Shown: piece by piece, positions 7,995-17,020 of the stretch | Numbering within the stretch: position 1 is the stretch's first letter | Layout: each line of letters begins with the position of its first letter | Source: Pseudonocardia asaccharolytica DSM 44247 = NBRC 16224 | GTDB lineage: Bacteria; Actinomycetota; Actinomycetes; Mycobacteriales; Pseudonocardiaceae | Reading direction: 5' to 3' | Assembly (NCBI RefSeq): GCF_000423625.1 | Contig: NZ_AUII01000002.1 | Span: 330,111-394,110 of the forward strand | Length of the DNA stretch: 64,000 nt | Program-made: the position numbers and the translations under genes | Notes under the pieces: model-generated | Database searches by the model: none | Told to the model about the DNA's origin: nothing | What the model saw: only the letters and a program-made list of their open reading frames with translations

Positions 7995-9238
7995 GCGGAT
8001 GCCGCCGCGGGCTCGATCGGCCAGGCCGCGGCGGCGCGGTAGCGGTCCAGTGCGGTGTTCACCCGAGCGGCGTCCGGGCCGATCGCGTGCACGACGGCCA
8101 CGTAGTCCCGGTTGGTGCCGTGCCATCCGGCGCTGGTCCCGACCGCGCGCAGCAGGCGGTGGCCGAGCCGGACCCCCTCGGGGAGGTCGACGACGCCCTC
8201 CGCGGGCGCGTCGGCGAGCCGTCCGGCGCGGTCGGCGAGGACGTAGTCGACCCGGGCGTGGCGGTCCAGCGGGGCCGGATCGGGCAGGTCGGCGGGCAGC
8301 GACTCGCCGCGGTGCAGCCGGATCAGGATGGCGAACAGATCGATGCCGAGCAGCTCGGCGCAGACCAGATCCATGGTGTCGCCGATGAGGCGGTAGTTGA
8401 CCTCGATGATCCGGGCCCGGTCGCCGTGCACGACGAACTCGGTGTGACAGGCGCCGAGGCCGACGCCGAGTGCGGCGAGCTGGGCTCGCAGATGCGCGTG
8501 CACCGGCTCGGGCAGCAGCGGGTCCCAGTCCAGCCGGGTCTCGGCGAAATGCGGCGGCGGCCCGAGCGCGGTCCGCCACGAGCCGAGGTGGTGCAGCGCG
8601 GCGCCGTCGCCGAGGGTCTCGTAGGTACGCACCGGCCCCGGCAGGTACTCCTCGACCAGCAGGGCCGCGCCGGGGCGGTGGGCGCGGATCTGGGCGACCC
8701 GGGTCCGGAGCGCGCCGGGGTCGGGGACCAGCACGACGTCCTCGCTGGCCACGCCCTCGCACGGCTTGACCACCACCGGGTAGGGCAGCCCCGCGGCGAT
8801 CGCGGCCGTATCGTCCACGTCGATCTGATCGTCGATCTCGACGCAGGCGACGGTGTCCAGGCCGGCGGCCGCCAGCGTCCGGCGGGTCAGGAACTTGTGC
8901 TTGCAGCGCTGCGCCGCCCGCCACGGCTTGGCCGGAAGGTCGAGCAGTTCGGCGGCGAGCGCGGTCGGGGTCTGCAGGTGATCGCTGTTGCTGAACAGTG
9001 CCTCCGCGGCCCCGAACCGCCTGCGTAGCGCGAGGACCCGGGCGGCGACCGCGGCGGCGTCGCGCACCGCGACGGGCACGACGGCCCGCGGGGGGTGCGG
9101 GTGGCCGGCGTAGGCGGCCCGGTGGGCGTCGGGGCTGTCGGTGAGCAGCACGACCTCGGTCCCGACCCGGGCGGCGGCGGGCAGCAGGCCGTGGGTCACG
9201 GCGTCGGTCGGGTTGAGTGCGGTCAGGTATAGCGGCAC
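7991..9238 (-). CDS. ATP-grasp carboxylate-amine ligase of the siderophore cluster (PvsA-like)
   Basis: About 415 residues. The ATP-grasp features are YPVVVKPCEGVASEDV (nucleotide lysine and glycine-rich loop), LLVEEYLPGPVRTYE and the metal-binding RIIEVNYRLIGDTMDL. Such enzymes form an acyl-phosphate and couple it to an amine; in vibrioferrin synthesis PvsA is the ATP-grasp member. I choose GTG 9238 because GGGAGA lies about 6 nt upstream. An in-frame GTG at 9271 is possible and would add 11 residues. It is the first gene of the four-gene operon, with a DtxR/IdeR-like box about 110 bp upstream, so iron repression is likely. No exporter or receptor gene is nearby. Confidence 0.85.
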   Translation of the reverse strand: MPLYLTALNPTDAVTHGLLPAAARVGTEVVLLTDSPDAHRAAYAGHPHPPRAVVPVAVRDAAAVAARVLALRRRFGAAEALFSNSDHLQTPTALAAELLDLPAKPWRAAQRCKHKFLTRRTLAAAGLDTVACVEIDDQIDVDDTAAIAAGLPYPVVVKPCEGVASEDVVLVPDPGALRTRVAQIRAHRPGAALLVEEYLPGPVRTYETLGDGAALHHLGSWRTALGPPPHFAETRLDWDPLLPEPVHAHLRAQLAALGVGLGACHTEFVVHGDRARIIEVNYRLIGDTMDLVCAELLGIDLFAILIRLHRGESLPADLPDPAPLDRHARVDYVLADRAGRLADAPAEGVVDLPEGVRLGHRLLRAVGTSAGWHGTNRDYVAVVHAIGPDAARVNTALDRYRAAAAWPIEPAAASA

Positions 9239-9348
9239 GGAGCGTCTCCCGGCACTTGGTGGTCCCGGCACTGTTGGTCAAGGGCACGTGCCGATGACTC
9301 TGGGAACACGATCGACTACTTACCGTCTCTTATACAGCGCAGGCTGCC

Positions 9349-9367
9349 CTAACTAAGGCGAGCCTGG
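9349..9367. promoter_or_regulatory. Possible DtxR/IdeR (DmdR) iron box of the siderophore operon
   Basis: CTAACTAAGGCGAGCCTGG matches the actinobacterial iron-box consensus at about 11 of 19 positions and has an AGGC-N2-GCCT core. It lies in the promoter region of the siderophore operon that starts at 9238. A near-identical core (TAAGGCAAGCCTG) occurs at 43564-43582. Site recognition is by eye and weak. Confidence 0.45.
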
Positions 9368-9401
9368 TCGGAGGCTCGCGGACCGGGGTCTGGCGCATCG
9401 T

Positions 9402-9417
9402 GTTAATGACCGCTAAC
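9402..9417. promoter_or_regulatory. Putative TetR operator, copy 2
   Basis: GTTAATGACCGCTAAC is a palindrome close to the ideal GTTAGCG-N2-CGCTAAC. It is identical to copy 3, which starts 18 bp downstream, so two dimers could bind on nearly the same face less than two helical turns apart. It sits 32 bp before the GTG of the acyl-CoA carboxylase gene. Confidence 0.7.
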
Positions 9418-9419
9418 CT

Positions 9420-9435
9420 GTTAATGACCGCTAAC
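9420..9435. promoter_or_regulatory. Putative TetR operator, copy 3
   Basis: Exact copy of the palindrome at 9402-9417. It ends one base before the ribosome binding site (GAGGAGGGG, 9437-9445) of the carboxylase gene, so a bound repressor would block the transcription start region. It shares 14 of 16 bases with the copy beside the TetR gene. Confidence 0.7.
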
Positions 9436-9448
9436 CGAGGAGGGGCCT

Positions 9449-11035
9449 GTGACCGCGACCTTGTCCGGCGCCGTCGACCCGAGTGACGAGGCGGCGACGC
9501 GCAACGCCGAGTCGCACCGCACATTGGTCGCGGACCTGAACGCCCGGCTGGCGGCAGCTCGGCTGGGCGGTTCCGAGCGGGCTCGCGCCCGGCACGTCGA
9601 GCGCGGCAAGCTGCTGCCGCGCGACCGGGTCGACGCGCTGGTGGATCCGTCGAGCCCGTTCCTCGAGCTCTCCCCGCTGGCGGCGAACGGGATGTACGGC
9701 GACGAGGCCCCGGGCGCCGGAATGATCACCGGCGTCGGCCGGGTGGCCGGTCGCGAATGCGTGATCGTCGCCAACGACGCCACGGTCAAGGGCGGCACCT
9801 ACTACCCGATGACGGTCAAAAAGCACCTGCGCGCGCAGGAGGTGGCCCTGCACAACCGGCTGCCGTGCATCTACCTCGTCGACTCCGGCGGCGCCTACCT
9901 GCCCGAGCAGGACCGGGTCTTCCCCGACCGCGAGCACTTCGGCCGGATCTTCTACAACCAGGCCACGATGTCCGGGCTGGGCATCCCGCAGATCGCCGCG
10001 GTGCTCGGCTCGTGCACCGCGGGCGGCGCGTACGTGCCCGCGATGAGCGACGAGGCCGTGATCGTCCGCAACCAGGGGACGATCTTTCTCGGCGGGCCGC
10101 CGCTGGTGAAGGCCGCCACCGGCGAGGTCGTCAGCGCTGAGGAGCTGGGCGGCGGCGACCTGCACTCGCGGGTCTCCGGGGTCACCGACCATCTCGCCGC
10201 CGACGACGCGCATGCGCTGCAGATCGTCCGCTCCATCGTCGAGACGCTGGGCCCGCGCGCCCCGCGGCCGTGGGACGTGCGGCCCACCGAGGAGCCGCAG
10301 GCCGATCCGGCCGAGCTCTACAACGTGGTGCCGACCGACTCGCGGACCCCGTACGACGTGCGCGAGGTGATCGCCCGGATCGTCGACGGGTCCCGGTTCC
10401 ACGAGTTCAAGGCCGAGTACGGGACGACCCTGGTCACCGGCTTCGCCCGGCTGCACGGCCATCCGGTCGGGATCGTGGCCAACAACGGGATCCTGTTCGC
10501 CGAGTCCGCGCTCAAGGGCGCGCATTTCATCCAGCTGTGCGACCAGCGCGGGGTCCCGCTGGTGTTCCTGCAGAACATCTCCGGATTCATGGTCGGCCGT
10601 GAGTACGAGGCGGGTGGGATCGCCAAGCACGGCGCGAAGATGGTCACGGCAGTGGCCTCCACCCGGGTCCCGAAGTTCACGGTGATCATCGGCGGGTCCT
10701 TCGGCGCCGGGAACTACTCCATGTGCGGGCGGGCGTACTCGCCGCGGTTCCTGTGGATGTGGCCCAACGCGCGGATCTCGGTGATGGGCGGCGAACAGGC
10801 GGCGATGGTGCTGTCCACCGTCCGCTCGCCGAACGATCCGGAGCCCGAGGAGGAGTTCAAGGACCGGATCCGAGCGCAGTACGAGACACAGGGCCATCCC
10901 TACTACTCGACGGCCCGGCTGTGGGACGACGGCGTGATCGACCCCGCGGACACCCGCACGGTGCTCGGGCTGGCCCTGTCGGCGGCGGCGAACGCCCCGC
11001 TGGGCGATCCGGCCTTCGGCGTCTTCCGGATGTGA
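9449..11035 (+). CDS. accD1: Acyl-CoA carboxylase carboxyltransferase (beta) subunit, methylcrotonyl-CoA type
   Basis: 528 residues with the two crotonase-like halves of a carboxyltransferase: the N half has [19 protein letters not shown] and [16 protein letters not shown], the C half has [20 protein letters not shown] and [20 protein letters not shown]. The [22 protein letters not shown] and phenylalanine-rich C half resemble methylcrotonyl-CoA carboxylase beta (AccD1/LiuB) more than propionyl-CoA carboxylases. It transfers CO2 from carboxybiotin to the acyl-CoA in leucine breakdown. The GTG start has a strong RBS (GAGGAGGGG). It is first of three genes with the biotin subunit and an acyl-CoA dehydrogenase, and has two operator palindromes directly upstream. 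Confidence 0.95.
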   Translation: MTATLSGAVDPSDEAATRNAESHRTLVADLNARLAAARLGGSERARARHVERGKLLPRDRVDALVDPSSPFLELSPLAANGMYGDEAPGAGMITGVGRVAGRECVIVANDATVKGGTYYPMTVKKHLRAQEVALHNRLPCIYLVDSGGAYLPEQDRVFPDREHFGRIFYNQATMSGLGIPQIAAVLGSCTAGGAYVPAMSDEAVIVRNQGTIFLGGPPLVKAATGEVVSAEELGGGDLHSRVSGVTDHLAADDAHALQIVRSIVETLGPRAPRPWDVRPTEEPQADPAELYNVVPTDSRTPYDVREVIARIVDGSRFHEFKAEYGTTLVTGFARLHGHPVGIVANNGILFAESALKGAHFIQLCDQRGVPLVFLQNISGFMVGREYEAGGIAKHGAKMVTAVASTRVPKFTVIIGGSFGAGNYSMCGRAYSPRFLWMWPNARISVMGGEQAAMVLSTVRSPNDPEPEEEFKDRIRAQYETQGHPYYSTARLWDDGVIDPADTRTVLGLALSAAANAPLGDPAFGVFRM

Positions 11036-11087
11036 CGCCCGCTCGCGCCGTGCCCACTCCCGCCCCCGTCCCGCCCAGGAGCCTCGC

Positions 11088-13103
11088 ATGTTCGACACCG
11101 TCCTGATCGCCAACCGCGGCGAGATCGCGATGCGGGTGATCCGCACGCTGCGCGCCATGGGCGTCCGGTCCGTGGCCGTCTACTCCGACGGCGACACCGC
11201 CGATGCGCCGCACGTCGCCGCCGCCGACGTCGCCGTCCGGATCGGCCCGGCCGCCGCGGCCGCGAGCTACCTGTCGATCCCGGCCGTCATCGACGCGGCG
11301 CGAGCCACCGGGGCGCAGGCGATCCACCCTGGATACGGCTTCCTTTCCGAGAACACCGCCTTCGCGGCCGCGTGCGAGGAGGCGGGGATCGTGTTCGTCG
11401 GCCCGCCGGCCGCCGCGATCGAGGCGATGGGCGACAAGATCCGCGCCAAGGCGACCGTGGCCAAGGCGGGCGTCCCGGTCGTGCCCGGCTCGAACGGAGC
11501 GGGGCTGTCCGACGCGGAGCTCGCGCTCGCCGTCGAGGATGTCGGCTTCCCGGTGCTGCTCAAGCCGAGCGCGGGCGGCGGTGGCAAGGGGATGCGTGCG
11601 GTGCATCGCGCCGACGACCTCGCGGACGCCATCGCGAGCGCGCGACGTGAGGCACGCGGCTCCTTCGGGGACGACACGCTGCTCGTCGAGCGGCTGATCA
11701 CCACGCCGCGGCATATCGAGGTCCAGATCATGGCCGATGTCCACGGCAACGTCGTGCATCTCGGCGAGCGCGAATGCAGCCTGCAGCGGCGCCACCAGAA
11801 GATCGTCGAGGAGGCGCCGTCGGCGCTGCTCACGCCCGCGCAGCGGGAACGGATGGGGGCCGCGGCGGTCGAGGCGGCCCGCGCGGTGGGCTACACCGGC
11901 GCCGGCACCGTCGAGTTCATCGTCGAGGCCGGGGCGGGTGGAGAGGACCACGAGTTCTTCTTCATGGAGATGAACACCCGGCTGCAGGTCGAGCACCCGG
12001 TCACGGAAATGGTCACCGGACTGGACCTGGTGGAGCTGCAGCTGCGGGTCGCCGCGGGCGAGCGGCTGCCGATCACCCAGGACGACGTCGAGCTCACCGG
12101 ACATGCGGTCGAGGCCCGGATCTACGCCGAAGACCCCGCCGCGGGCTTCCTGCCCACCGGCGGCCGGATCCTGGCGCTGCGCGAGCCCGGCGGCCCGGGA
12201 GTCCGGGTCGACTCCGGTATCGCGGCGGGTGGCATCGTCGGCTCGGACTACGACCCGATGCTCGCCAAGGTGATCGCCCACGGCGCCGACCGGGACGAGG
12301 CGCTGCGGCGGCTGGACACCGCGCTGGGCGACACGGTCCTGCTCGGGCTGGGCACGAACATCGGATTCCTGCGCGCGCTGCTCGCCGACGCCGACGTCCG
12401 CGCGGGACGGCTGGACACCGGGCTCGTCGGCCGCAGGGCAGCCGCTCTGGTGGCCGGGGGGCTGCCCGACGACGTGCTCGTCGCCGCCGCCCTGCACGCA
12501 CTGGCGCGGCTGGAGCCCGCCGGGCCGATGGTCGACCCGTTCGACGTGCCGGGCGGCTGGCGGATCGGCGAGCCCGCCGTGACCACCTGGCGGATGCTCG
12601 TGGCCGGCCACGAGCCGGCCGAGGTCCGGGTCCGCGGGCGGGCCCATGCCGCCGAGGTCTCGGTCGGCGACGCCCCCTTCTCTCCTGTGAGCGCGCAACA
12701 GTGTTCCAACACTGTTGCGCACTCACAGTGCCTCGTGACCCGGGGGAATGTCACCCGGGCCTATGCGGTGGCGCAGGACGGGGCCACGCTGTGGCTGGCC
12801 CGGGACGGGCAGGCGTGGGCCCTCCGCGAACAGGAGCCGCTCGAGGCCGCCCGGCACGCCGACGCCGCCGCCGGCGGGCCCGTGCTCTCGCCCATGCCCG
12901 GCACGGTCACCGTCGTCGAGGTCGCCGATGGCGACCACGTGGTCGCCGGTCAGCGGCTCGTCGTCGTCGAGGCAATGAAGATGGAGCACGTGCTCACCGC
13001 CCCGGTCGACGGGGTGGTCCGCGAGCTGCGCGCCCGCGCGGGCAGAACCGTCGCGAAGGACGCCGTGTTGGCCGTCGTCGAGCACATTTCGGAAATGGAG
13101 TGA
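11088..13103 (+). CDS. accA1: Acyl-CoA carboxylase biotin carboxylase/biotin carrier (alpha) subunit
   Basis: 671 residues. The biotin carboxylase domain (about 1-445) has [10 protein letters not shown], the ATP loop [11 protein letters not shown], and [15 protein letters not shown] linker domain follows, then a biotin carrier domain with the biotinyl lysine in [10 protein letters not shown] near residue 630. It charges biotin with bicarbonate for the beta subunit encoded upstream. The ATG has AGGAG upstream. A 42-bp near-perfect inverted repeat (12686-12727) lies in frame in the linker and encodes an odd stretch, [17 protein letters not shown], that looks inserted. Confidence 0.95.
   Translation: MFDTVLIANRGEIAMRVIRTLRAMGVRSVAVYSDGDTADAPHVAAADVAVRIGPAAAAASYLSIPAVIDAARATGAQAIHPGYGFLSENTAFAAACEEAGIVFVGPPAAAIEAMGDKIRAKATVAKAGVPVVPGSNGAGLSDAELALAVEDVGFPVLLKPSAGGGGKGMRAVHRADDLADAIASARREARGSFGDDTLLVERLITTPRHIEVQIMADVHGNVVHLGERECSLQRRHQKIVEEAPSALLTPAQRERMGAAAVEAARAVGYTGAGTVEFIVEAGAGGEDHEFFFMEMNTRLQVEHPVTEMVTGLDLVELQLRVAAGERLPITQDDVELTGHAVEARIYAEDPAAGFLPTGGRILALREPGGPGVRVDSGIAAGGIVGSDYDPMLAKVIAHGADRDEALRRLDTALGDTVLLGLGTNIGFLRALLADADVRAGRLDTGLVGRRAAALVAGGLPDDVLVAAALHALARLEPAGPMVDPFDVPGGWRIGEPAVTTWRMLVAGHEPAEVRVRGRAHAAEVSVGDAPFSPVSAQQCSNTVAHSQCLVTRGNVTRAYAVAQDGATLWLARDGQAWALREQEPLEAARHADAAAGGPVLSPMPGTVTVVEVADGDHVVAGQRLVVVEAMKMEHVLTAPVDGVVRELRARAGRTVAKDAVLAVVEHISEME
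12686..12727. repeat. 42-bp inverted repeat inside accA1
   Basis: Two 20-bp arms, TGTGAGCGCGCAACAGTGTT and its reverse complement with a single mismatch, flank a 2-bp centre (CC). It is much less GC-rich than the gene around it and is kept in frame. It resembles a short palindromic element that has inserted into coding DNA; no second copy is seen in the window. Confidence 0.85.
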
Positions 13104-13105
13104 TC

Positions 13106-14254
13106 ATGGACTTCGAGCTCAGCACGGAGCAGGAATCGCTGCGGGCGACCGTGGAGCAGTTCGCGCACAAGGAGGTCGCCCCGGTCATCGGGGAGTACTA
13201 CGAGCGCTGCGAGTTCCCTTACGACCTGGTGGCGAAGATGGGCGCGATGGGCCTGTTCGGCCTGCCCATCAGCGAGGAGTACGGGGGCATGGGCGGGGAT
13301 TACTTCGCGCTGTGCCTCGCCCTCGAGGAGCTCGCCAGGGTCGACTCCTCGGTCGCGATCACCCTGGAGGCCGGGGTCTCGCTGGGCGCCATGCCGATCT
13401 ACCGCTTCGGCACGCCGGAGCAGAAGCGCAAATGGCTTCCGGCGCTGACCGCGGGCGAGAAGCTGGGCGCGTTCGGGCTCACCGAACCGGGCGGCGGCTC
13501 TGATGCCGGCGCCACCCGCACCACGGCACGGCTCGACGGCGACGAATGGGTGATCAACGGCTCCAAGTGCTTCATCACCAACTCCGGCACCGATATCACC
13601 TCGCTCGTCACCGTCACCGCCATCACCGGCGAGCGGGAGGGCGGCAAGAAGGAGATCTCGGCGATCATGGTCCCGGCCGGGACCCCGGGTTTCCGGGTGT
13701 CGGAGAAGTACTCGAAGGTCGGTTGGAACGCCTCCGACACCCGCGAGCTGTTCTTCGACGACTGCCGGGTGCCCGCGGCGAACCTTCTCGGCGAGCGCGG
13801 CCGCGGCTACGCGCAGTTCCTGTCCATCCTCGACGAGGGCCGGATCGCGATCGCCGCGCTCTCGGTCGGGCTGGCCCAGGGCTGTATCGACGAGTCCATC
13901 CGCTACGCCAAGGAGCGCGAGGCGTTCGGCCAGAAGATCGGCGCCTACCAGGCGATCCAGTTCAAGATCGCCGATATGGAGGCCCGGGCGCACACCGCGC
14001 GGCTGGCCTACTACGCCGCCGCGGCCAAGATGCTGCGCGGTGAGCCGTTCAAGAAGGAGGCGGCCATTGCCAAGCTGGTCGCCTCGAACGCGGCGATGGA
14101 CAATGCCCGCGACGCCACCCAGATCTTCGGCGGCTACGGATTCATGAACGAGTACCCGGTCGGCCGCTTCTACCGCGACGCCAAGATCCTGGAAATTGGG
14201 GAGGGCACCTCCGAGGTGCAGAAGATGCTGATCGCCCGGCTACTGGGCCTCTGA
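13106..14254 (+). CDS. Acyl-CoA dehydrogenase (isovaleryl-/short branched-chain type)
   Basis: 382 residues, full length. Family features: GLTEPGGGSDAG (FAD/substrate loop), WVINGSKCFITNSG, YAKEREAFGQKIGAYQAIQFKIADM, the flavin-site DATQIFGGYGFMNEYPVGRFYRDAKI, and catalytic Glu in EIGEGTSEVQKMLIAR. It oxidises an acyl-CoA to the 2-enoyl-CoA with FAD. The start lies 2 nt after the biotin-subunit stop, so it is clearly in the same operon. Together with a methylcrotonyl-type carboxylase the likely substrate is isovaleryl-CoA in leucine catabolism (as FadE19 with AccA1-AccD1 in mycobacteria); the substrate is inferred from context. Confidence 0.93.
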   Translation: MDFELSTEQESLRATVEQFAHKEVAPVIGEYYERCEFPYDLVAKMGAMGLFGLPISEEYGGMGGDYFALCLALEELARVDSSVAITLEAGVSLGAMPIYRFGTPEQKRKWLPALTAGEKLGAFGLTEPGGGSDAGATRTTARLDGDEWVINGSKCFITNSGTDITSLVTVTAITGEREGGKKEISAIMVPAGTPGFRVSEKYSKVGWNASDTRELFFDDCRVPAANLLGERGRGYAQFLSILDEGRIAIAALSVGLAQGCIDESIRYAKEREAFGQKIGAYQAIQFKIADMEARAHTARLAYYAAAAKMLRGEPFKKEAAIAKLVASNAAMDNARDATQIFGGYGFMNEYPVGRFYRDAKILEIGEGTSEVQKMLIARLLGL

Positions 14255-14305
14255 CCGGGCAGTCCGCGTCCCCACCGGTACCTCGGCTCACGACGGGGGC
14301 ACGCG

Positions 14306-16138
14306 ATGGGCGGCCGGACCGGAGCGGACGGGTGGCGGTCGCTGGAGCGCCACAGCCATCGCGTGCTGGCCTGCACCCTGTCGGCGAACGCGCTGGTGTT
14401 CTTCGACCAGACCGCGGTGACCGTCGCCCTGCCCGCGATCGGGCGAGAGTTCGGAGCACTGCTCGACGAGCTGCAATGGACGATCACCGGCTACCTGCTG
14501 GCGATGGCCGTGTTCATGGCGGTTGCGGGCAGACTGGCCGATCACTGGGGACGACGGAGGGTGTTTCTGGGCGGGCTGGCCGTCTTCGGGCTGGGGTCGG
14601 CGCTGTGCGCGGCGGCACCGACGCTCGGACTGCTGCTCGCGGCCCGGTTCGTCCAGAGCATCGGCGCGGCGATCGTCCAGCCGCTGGCGCTGAGCACCAC
14701 GAGCCGCGCCGTCGGCGACGACCGGCGCGGCTGGGCGATCGGTGTGCTGTCCACCGGCGGCACCACGCTGCTCGTGCTGGGCCCGTTGCTCGCCGGGGCG
14801 CTGCTGACGGTCGGCTGGCGGTGGCTGTTCCTGGTCAACCTGCCCGTGGTGGTGTTCGCACTGGTGCTCGGATGGCGGTACATCACCCCCTCGCGGGAGT
14901 CGGTTGCGCAGCCGGTCGGCTGGCCCGGGATCGGGCTGCTGCTGGTGGGCCTCGCCGCGCTGGTCGTCGGGGTCGTCGGGGTCGCGGACCTCGGGACGCC
15001 GGCGATCGCGCCGATCGCGGGCGGGCTGGCCGTGCTCGGGCTGTTCGGCTGGAGCCAGCGGCGCAGCAGGCACCCGGTGATCGATTTCCGGCTGTTCGGC
15101 GACCGGATGCTGGCCGGTTCGGTGGCCGCGCTGTTCGCCATCCAGTTCGCGGTCTTCGGCGCCACCGTGTCCCTGGCGCTGTACCTGCAGCACGGGCTGG
15201 GGCTCGACGCGTTGCGGGCCGGTGTCGTGATCGCGGTGGCCGGGCTGGGCACGCCGCTGTTGTCGATCCACACCGGACGACTCGCCGATCGGCGCGGACC
15301 GCGGGCGCTGGTGCTGCCGGGGCTGGTGCTGGCCGCGGTGGGCCTCGCCGCGCTGGGCTGGGCCGCCGGCCTCGGCGGGGTGGCGGCGCTCATCCCGGGG
15401 CTGCTCGTGCTCGCGCTGGCCCGGCCCATGGTGTTCACCCCGGCCAGCATCGGGCCGCTGCGCACGCTCGGCGCCGCACACCGGGCGTTCGCGGCGAGCG
15501 TGGTCACCGAGGCCCGCCAGCTCGGTGCGGTGCTCGGCGTGGCGCTGACGACGACCGCGTCGATCGCCGCGCACGGCCAGATCCTCGTCGACGGTGATCG
15601 GGGGCTGGTCGACGGCTTCCGGGCCGCGGTGTTCGTTGCCGCGGCGGTCTGCACGGCGGCGGCCGTGCTGGTATGGCGGCGGATGCCCGCGTATACGCGA
15701 CCGGGGCAGAGCGGTACGGTCCGGCTCGACGACCGGGAGGAGCCGACGGTGGCAAGTTGGGACGATCTGGTGTCCTACGTCCGAGTGCGATACGAGATCA
15801 TGCGCGCCCACGGGGAGGAGCTGTGGTTCAACCTCCCGACCACCGGTGACCGGACGCAGCTGGTTGTGGTGCGGAAGGTCACCGGCGACGACGGCCACCC
15901 GTGGGCGCAGATCGCCTCGCCCGTCGCCAGGGCCACCGACATCGACCTGGCCCGGCTGCTGGAGCTGGCCGGTGACTCGGTCGTCGGCGGTGTCGCCTCG
16001 ACCGACGGGGTGGTGCTGTTCCGGCACTCCATCGCGCTGGAGGAGCTGGACCTGGACGGGTTCGAGCGTCCGTTCCGCATCGTCGTCGAGATCGCCGACC
16101 GGCTCGAGGAGACGCTCACCGGCGCCGACGTGCACTGA
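14306..16138 (+). CDS. MFS (DHA2-type) transporter read through into a YbjN-like domain
   Basis: One open frame of 610 residues. Residues 1 to about 465 are a multi-pass drug/proton antiporter of the major facilitator family, with LADHWGRRRVF after TM2, RFVQSIGAAIVQPLALS, and RLADRRGPRALVLPG in the second half; about 14 helices. The last 130 residues (ASWDDLVSYVRVRYEIMRAHGEELWFN...) are soluble and resemble the small YbjN/CesT-like chaperone-fold proteins common in actinobacteria. No stop separates them. A GTG at 15749 with a strong RBS (GGGAGGAG, 6 nt upstream) could start the second part on its own as a 129-residue protein. It could thus be a true fusion, or two genes with a lost stop codon. 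Confidence 0.85.
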   Translation: MGGRTGADGWRSLERHSHRVLACTLSANALVFFDQTAVTVALPAIGREFGALLDELQWTITGYLLAMAVFMAVAGRLADHWGRRRVFLGGLAVFGLGSALCAAAPTLGLLLAARFVQSIGAAIVQPLALSTTSRAVGDDRRGWAIGVLSTGGTTLLVLGPLLAGALLTVGWRWLFLVNLPVVVFALVLGWRYITPSRESVAQPVGWPGIGLLLVGLAALVVGVVGVADLGTPAIAPIAGGLAVLGLFGWSQRRSRHPVIDFRLFGDRMLAGSVAALFAIQFAVFGATVSLALYLQHGLGLDALRAGVVIAVAGLGTPLLSIHTGRLADRRGPRALVLPGLVLAAVGLAALGWAAGLGGVAALIPGLLVLALARPMVFTPASIGPLRTLGAAHRAFAASVVTEARQLGAVLGVALTTTASIAAHGQILVDGDRGLVDGFRAAVFVAAAVCTAAAVLVWRRMPAYTRPGQSGTVRLDDREEPTVASWDDLVSYVRVRYEIMRAHGEELWFNLPTTGDRTQLVVVRKVTGDDGHPWAQIASPVARATDIDLARLLELAGDSVVGGVASTDGVVLFRHSIALEELDLDGFERPFRIVVEIADRLEETLTGADVH

Positions 16139-16159
16139 CCCCGGCCGGCCCGCGGGCGG

Positions 16160-16948
16160 TCAGGTGGCCACGCGGGCGCTGAGCACGCCGGGCCGTTCGG
16201 CCACCGACTGGAGTTCGGTGAGCGTCGGGTAGCCCTCGGCGAGGAGCGCGACATCCGTCCCTGGCTCCGGGGCCTCGGCCGGTTCGTCCACCGACGCGTG
16301 CAACGCGCCGTGCGGGTCGCCGTCGCGGTGCACCACGCGGACCTGTACCGCGCCGAAGCGGCTCAGCCGCGCCTCGCGCAGCTCGCCGAGCTGGGTCGCA
16401 GGGCAGTTGGGCACGTTGAGTGAGAACACCGTGCCCGGCTCCCTGGCCAGCAACAGTTCGATCACCTCGGGCAGCACGTGCGCGACGGCGTCCCAATGCG
16501 GGTTCTCGGGCATCCACAGTCCACTGTCGAGCGAAACAGCGAGGCCGTACCAGCCGTGCAGGCTGGCGGTCAGGGCGGCGCCGACGGTGCCGGAGTGCAG
16601 GACCGCACGACCGACGTTGGCGCCGATGTTGATCCCGGACAGCACGATGTCGGGCTTCGGGTCGAACCACCCGCGGCCCGCCGCGTGCACGATGAAGGCG
16701 GGGTGTGCCTCGACGCCGAACGCCGGGACGCCCGGCAGCCCGGGAAGCTCGCGGGGATGCACCGCGGTGCCGTCGCCGTTGCGGATCGAGAGCACGGAGG
16801 CGCCCACCCCGCTGGAGTCGGTGTGCGGCGCCGCCACCGTCACGTCGAGTCCCGCGCCGCGCGCGGCGGCGGCGAGCTCCCACAGGCCGGGGGAGTCGAT
16901 CCCGTCGTCGTTGGTGATGAGGGCGCGGAGCCGGCGAGTGTCGTCCAC
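16160..16948 (-). CDS. surE: 5'/3'-nucleotidase SurE
   Basis: About 262 residues. The metal-binding ALITNDDGIDSPG, the Ser/Asn loop PHTDSSGVGASV, SGINIGANVGRAVLHSGTVGAA and LNVPNCP are all typical. SurE is a metal-dependent phosphatase acting on nucleoside monophosphates, linked to stress survival. I choose GTG 16948 because a TACGGT -10 box ends 6 nt upstream (leaderless); an in-frame GTG at 16969 would add seven residues. It is convergent with the MFS/YbjN gene, 21 bp apart. Confidence 0.93.
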   Translation of the reverse strand: MDDTRRLRALITNDDGIDSPGLWELAAAARGAGLDVTVAAPHTDSSGVGASVLSIRNGDGTAVHPRELPGLPGVPAFGVEAHPAFIVHAAGRGWFDPKPDIVLSGINIGANVGRAVLHSGTVGAALTASLHGWYGLAVSLDSGLWMPENPHWDAVAHVLPEVIELLLAREPGTVFSLNVPNCPATQLGELREARLSRFGAVQVRVVHRDGDPHGALHASVDEPAEAPEPGTDVALLAEGYPTLTELQSVAERPGVLSARVAT

Positions 16949-16954
16949 GCATCT

Positions 16955-16960
16955 ACCGTA
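16955..16960 (-). promoter_or_regulatory. -10 box of surE (leaderless)
   Basis: TACGGT on the minus strand ends 6 nt before the GTG at 16948 and decides that start over the upstream GTG at 16969. Confidence 0.45.
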
Positions 16961-17020
16961 GGTGAGCACGACGGCCGATGGCGCTCGGAGGAGAGCGGTC
17001 CCACGCGGGTGGACCGCCGG

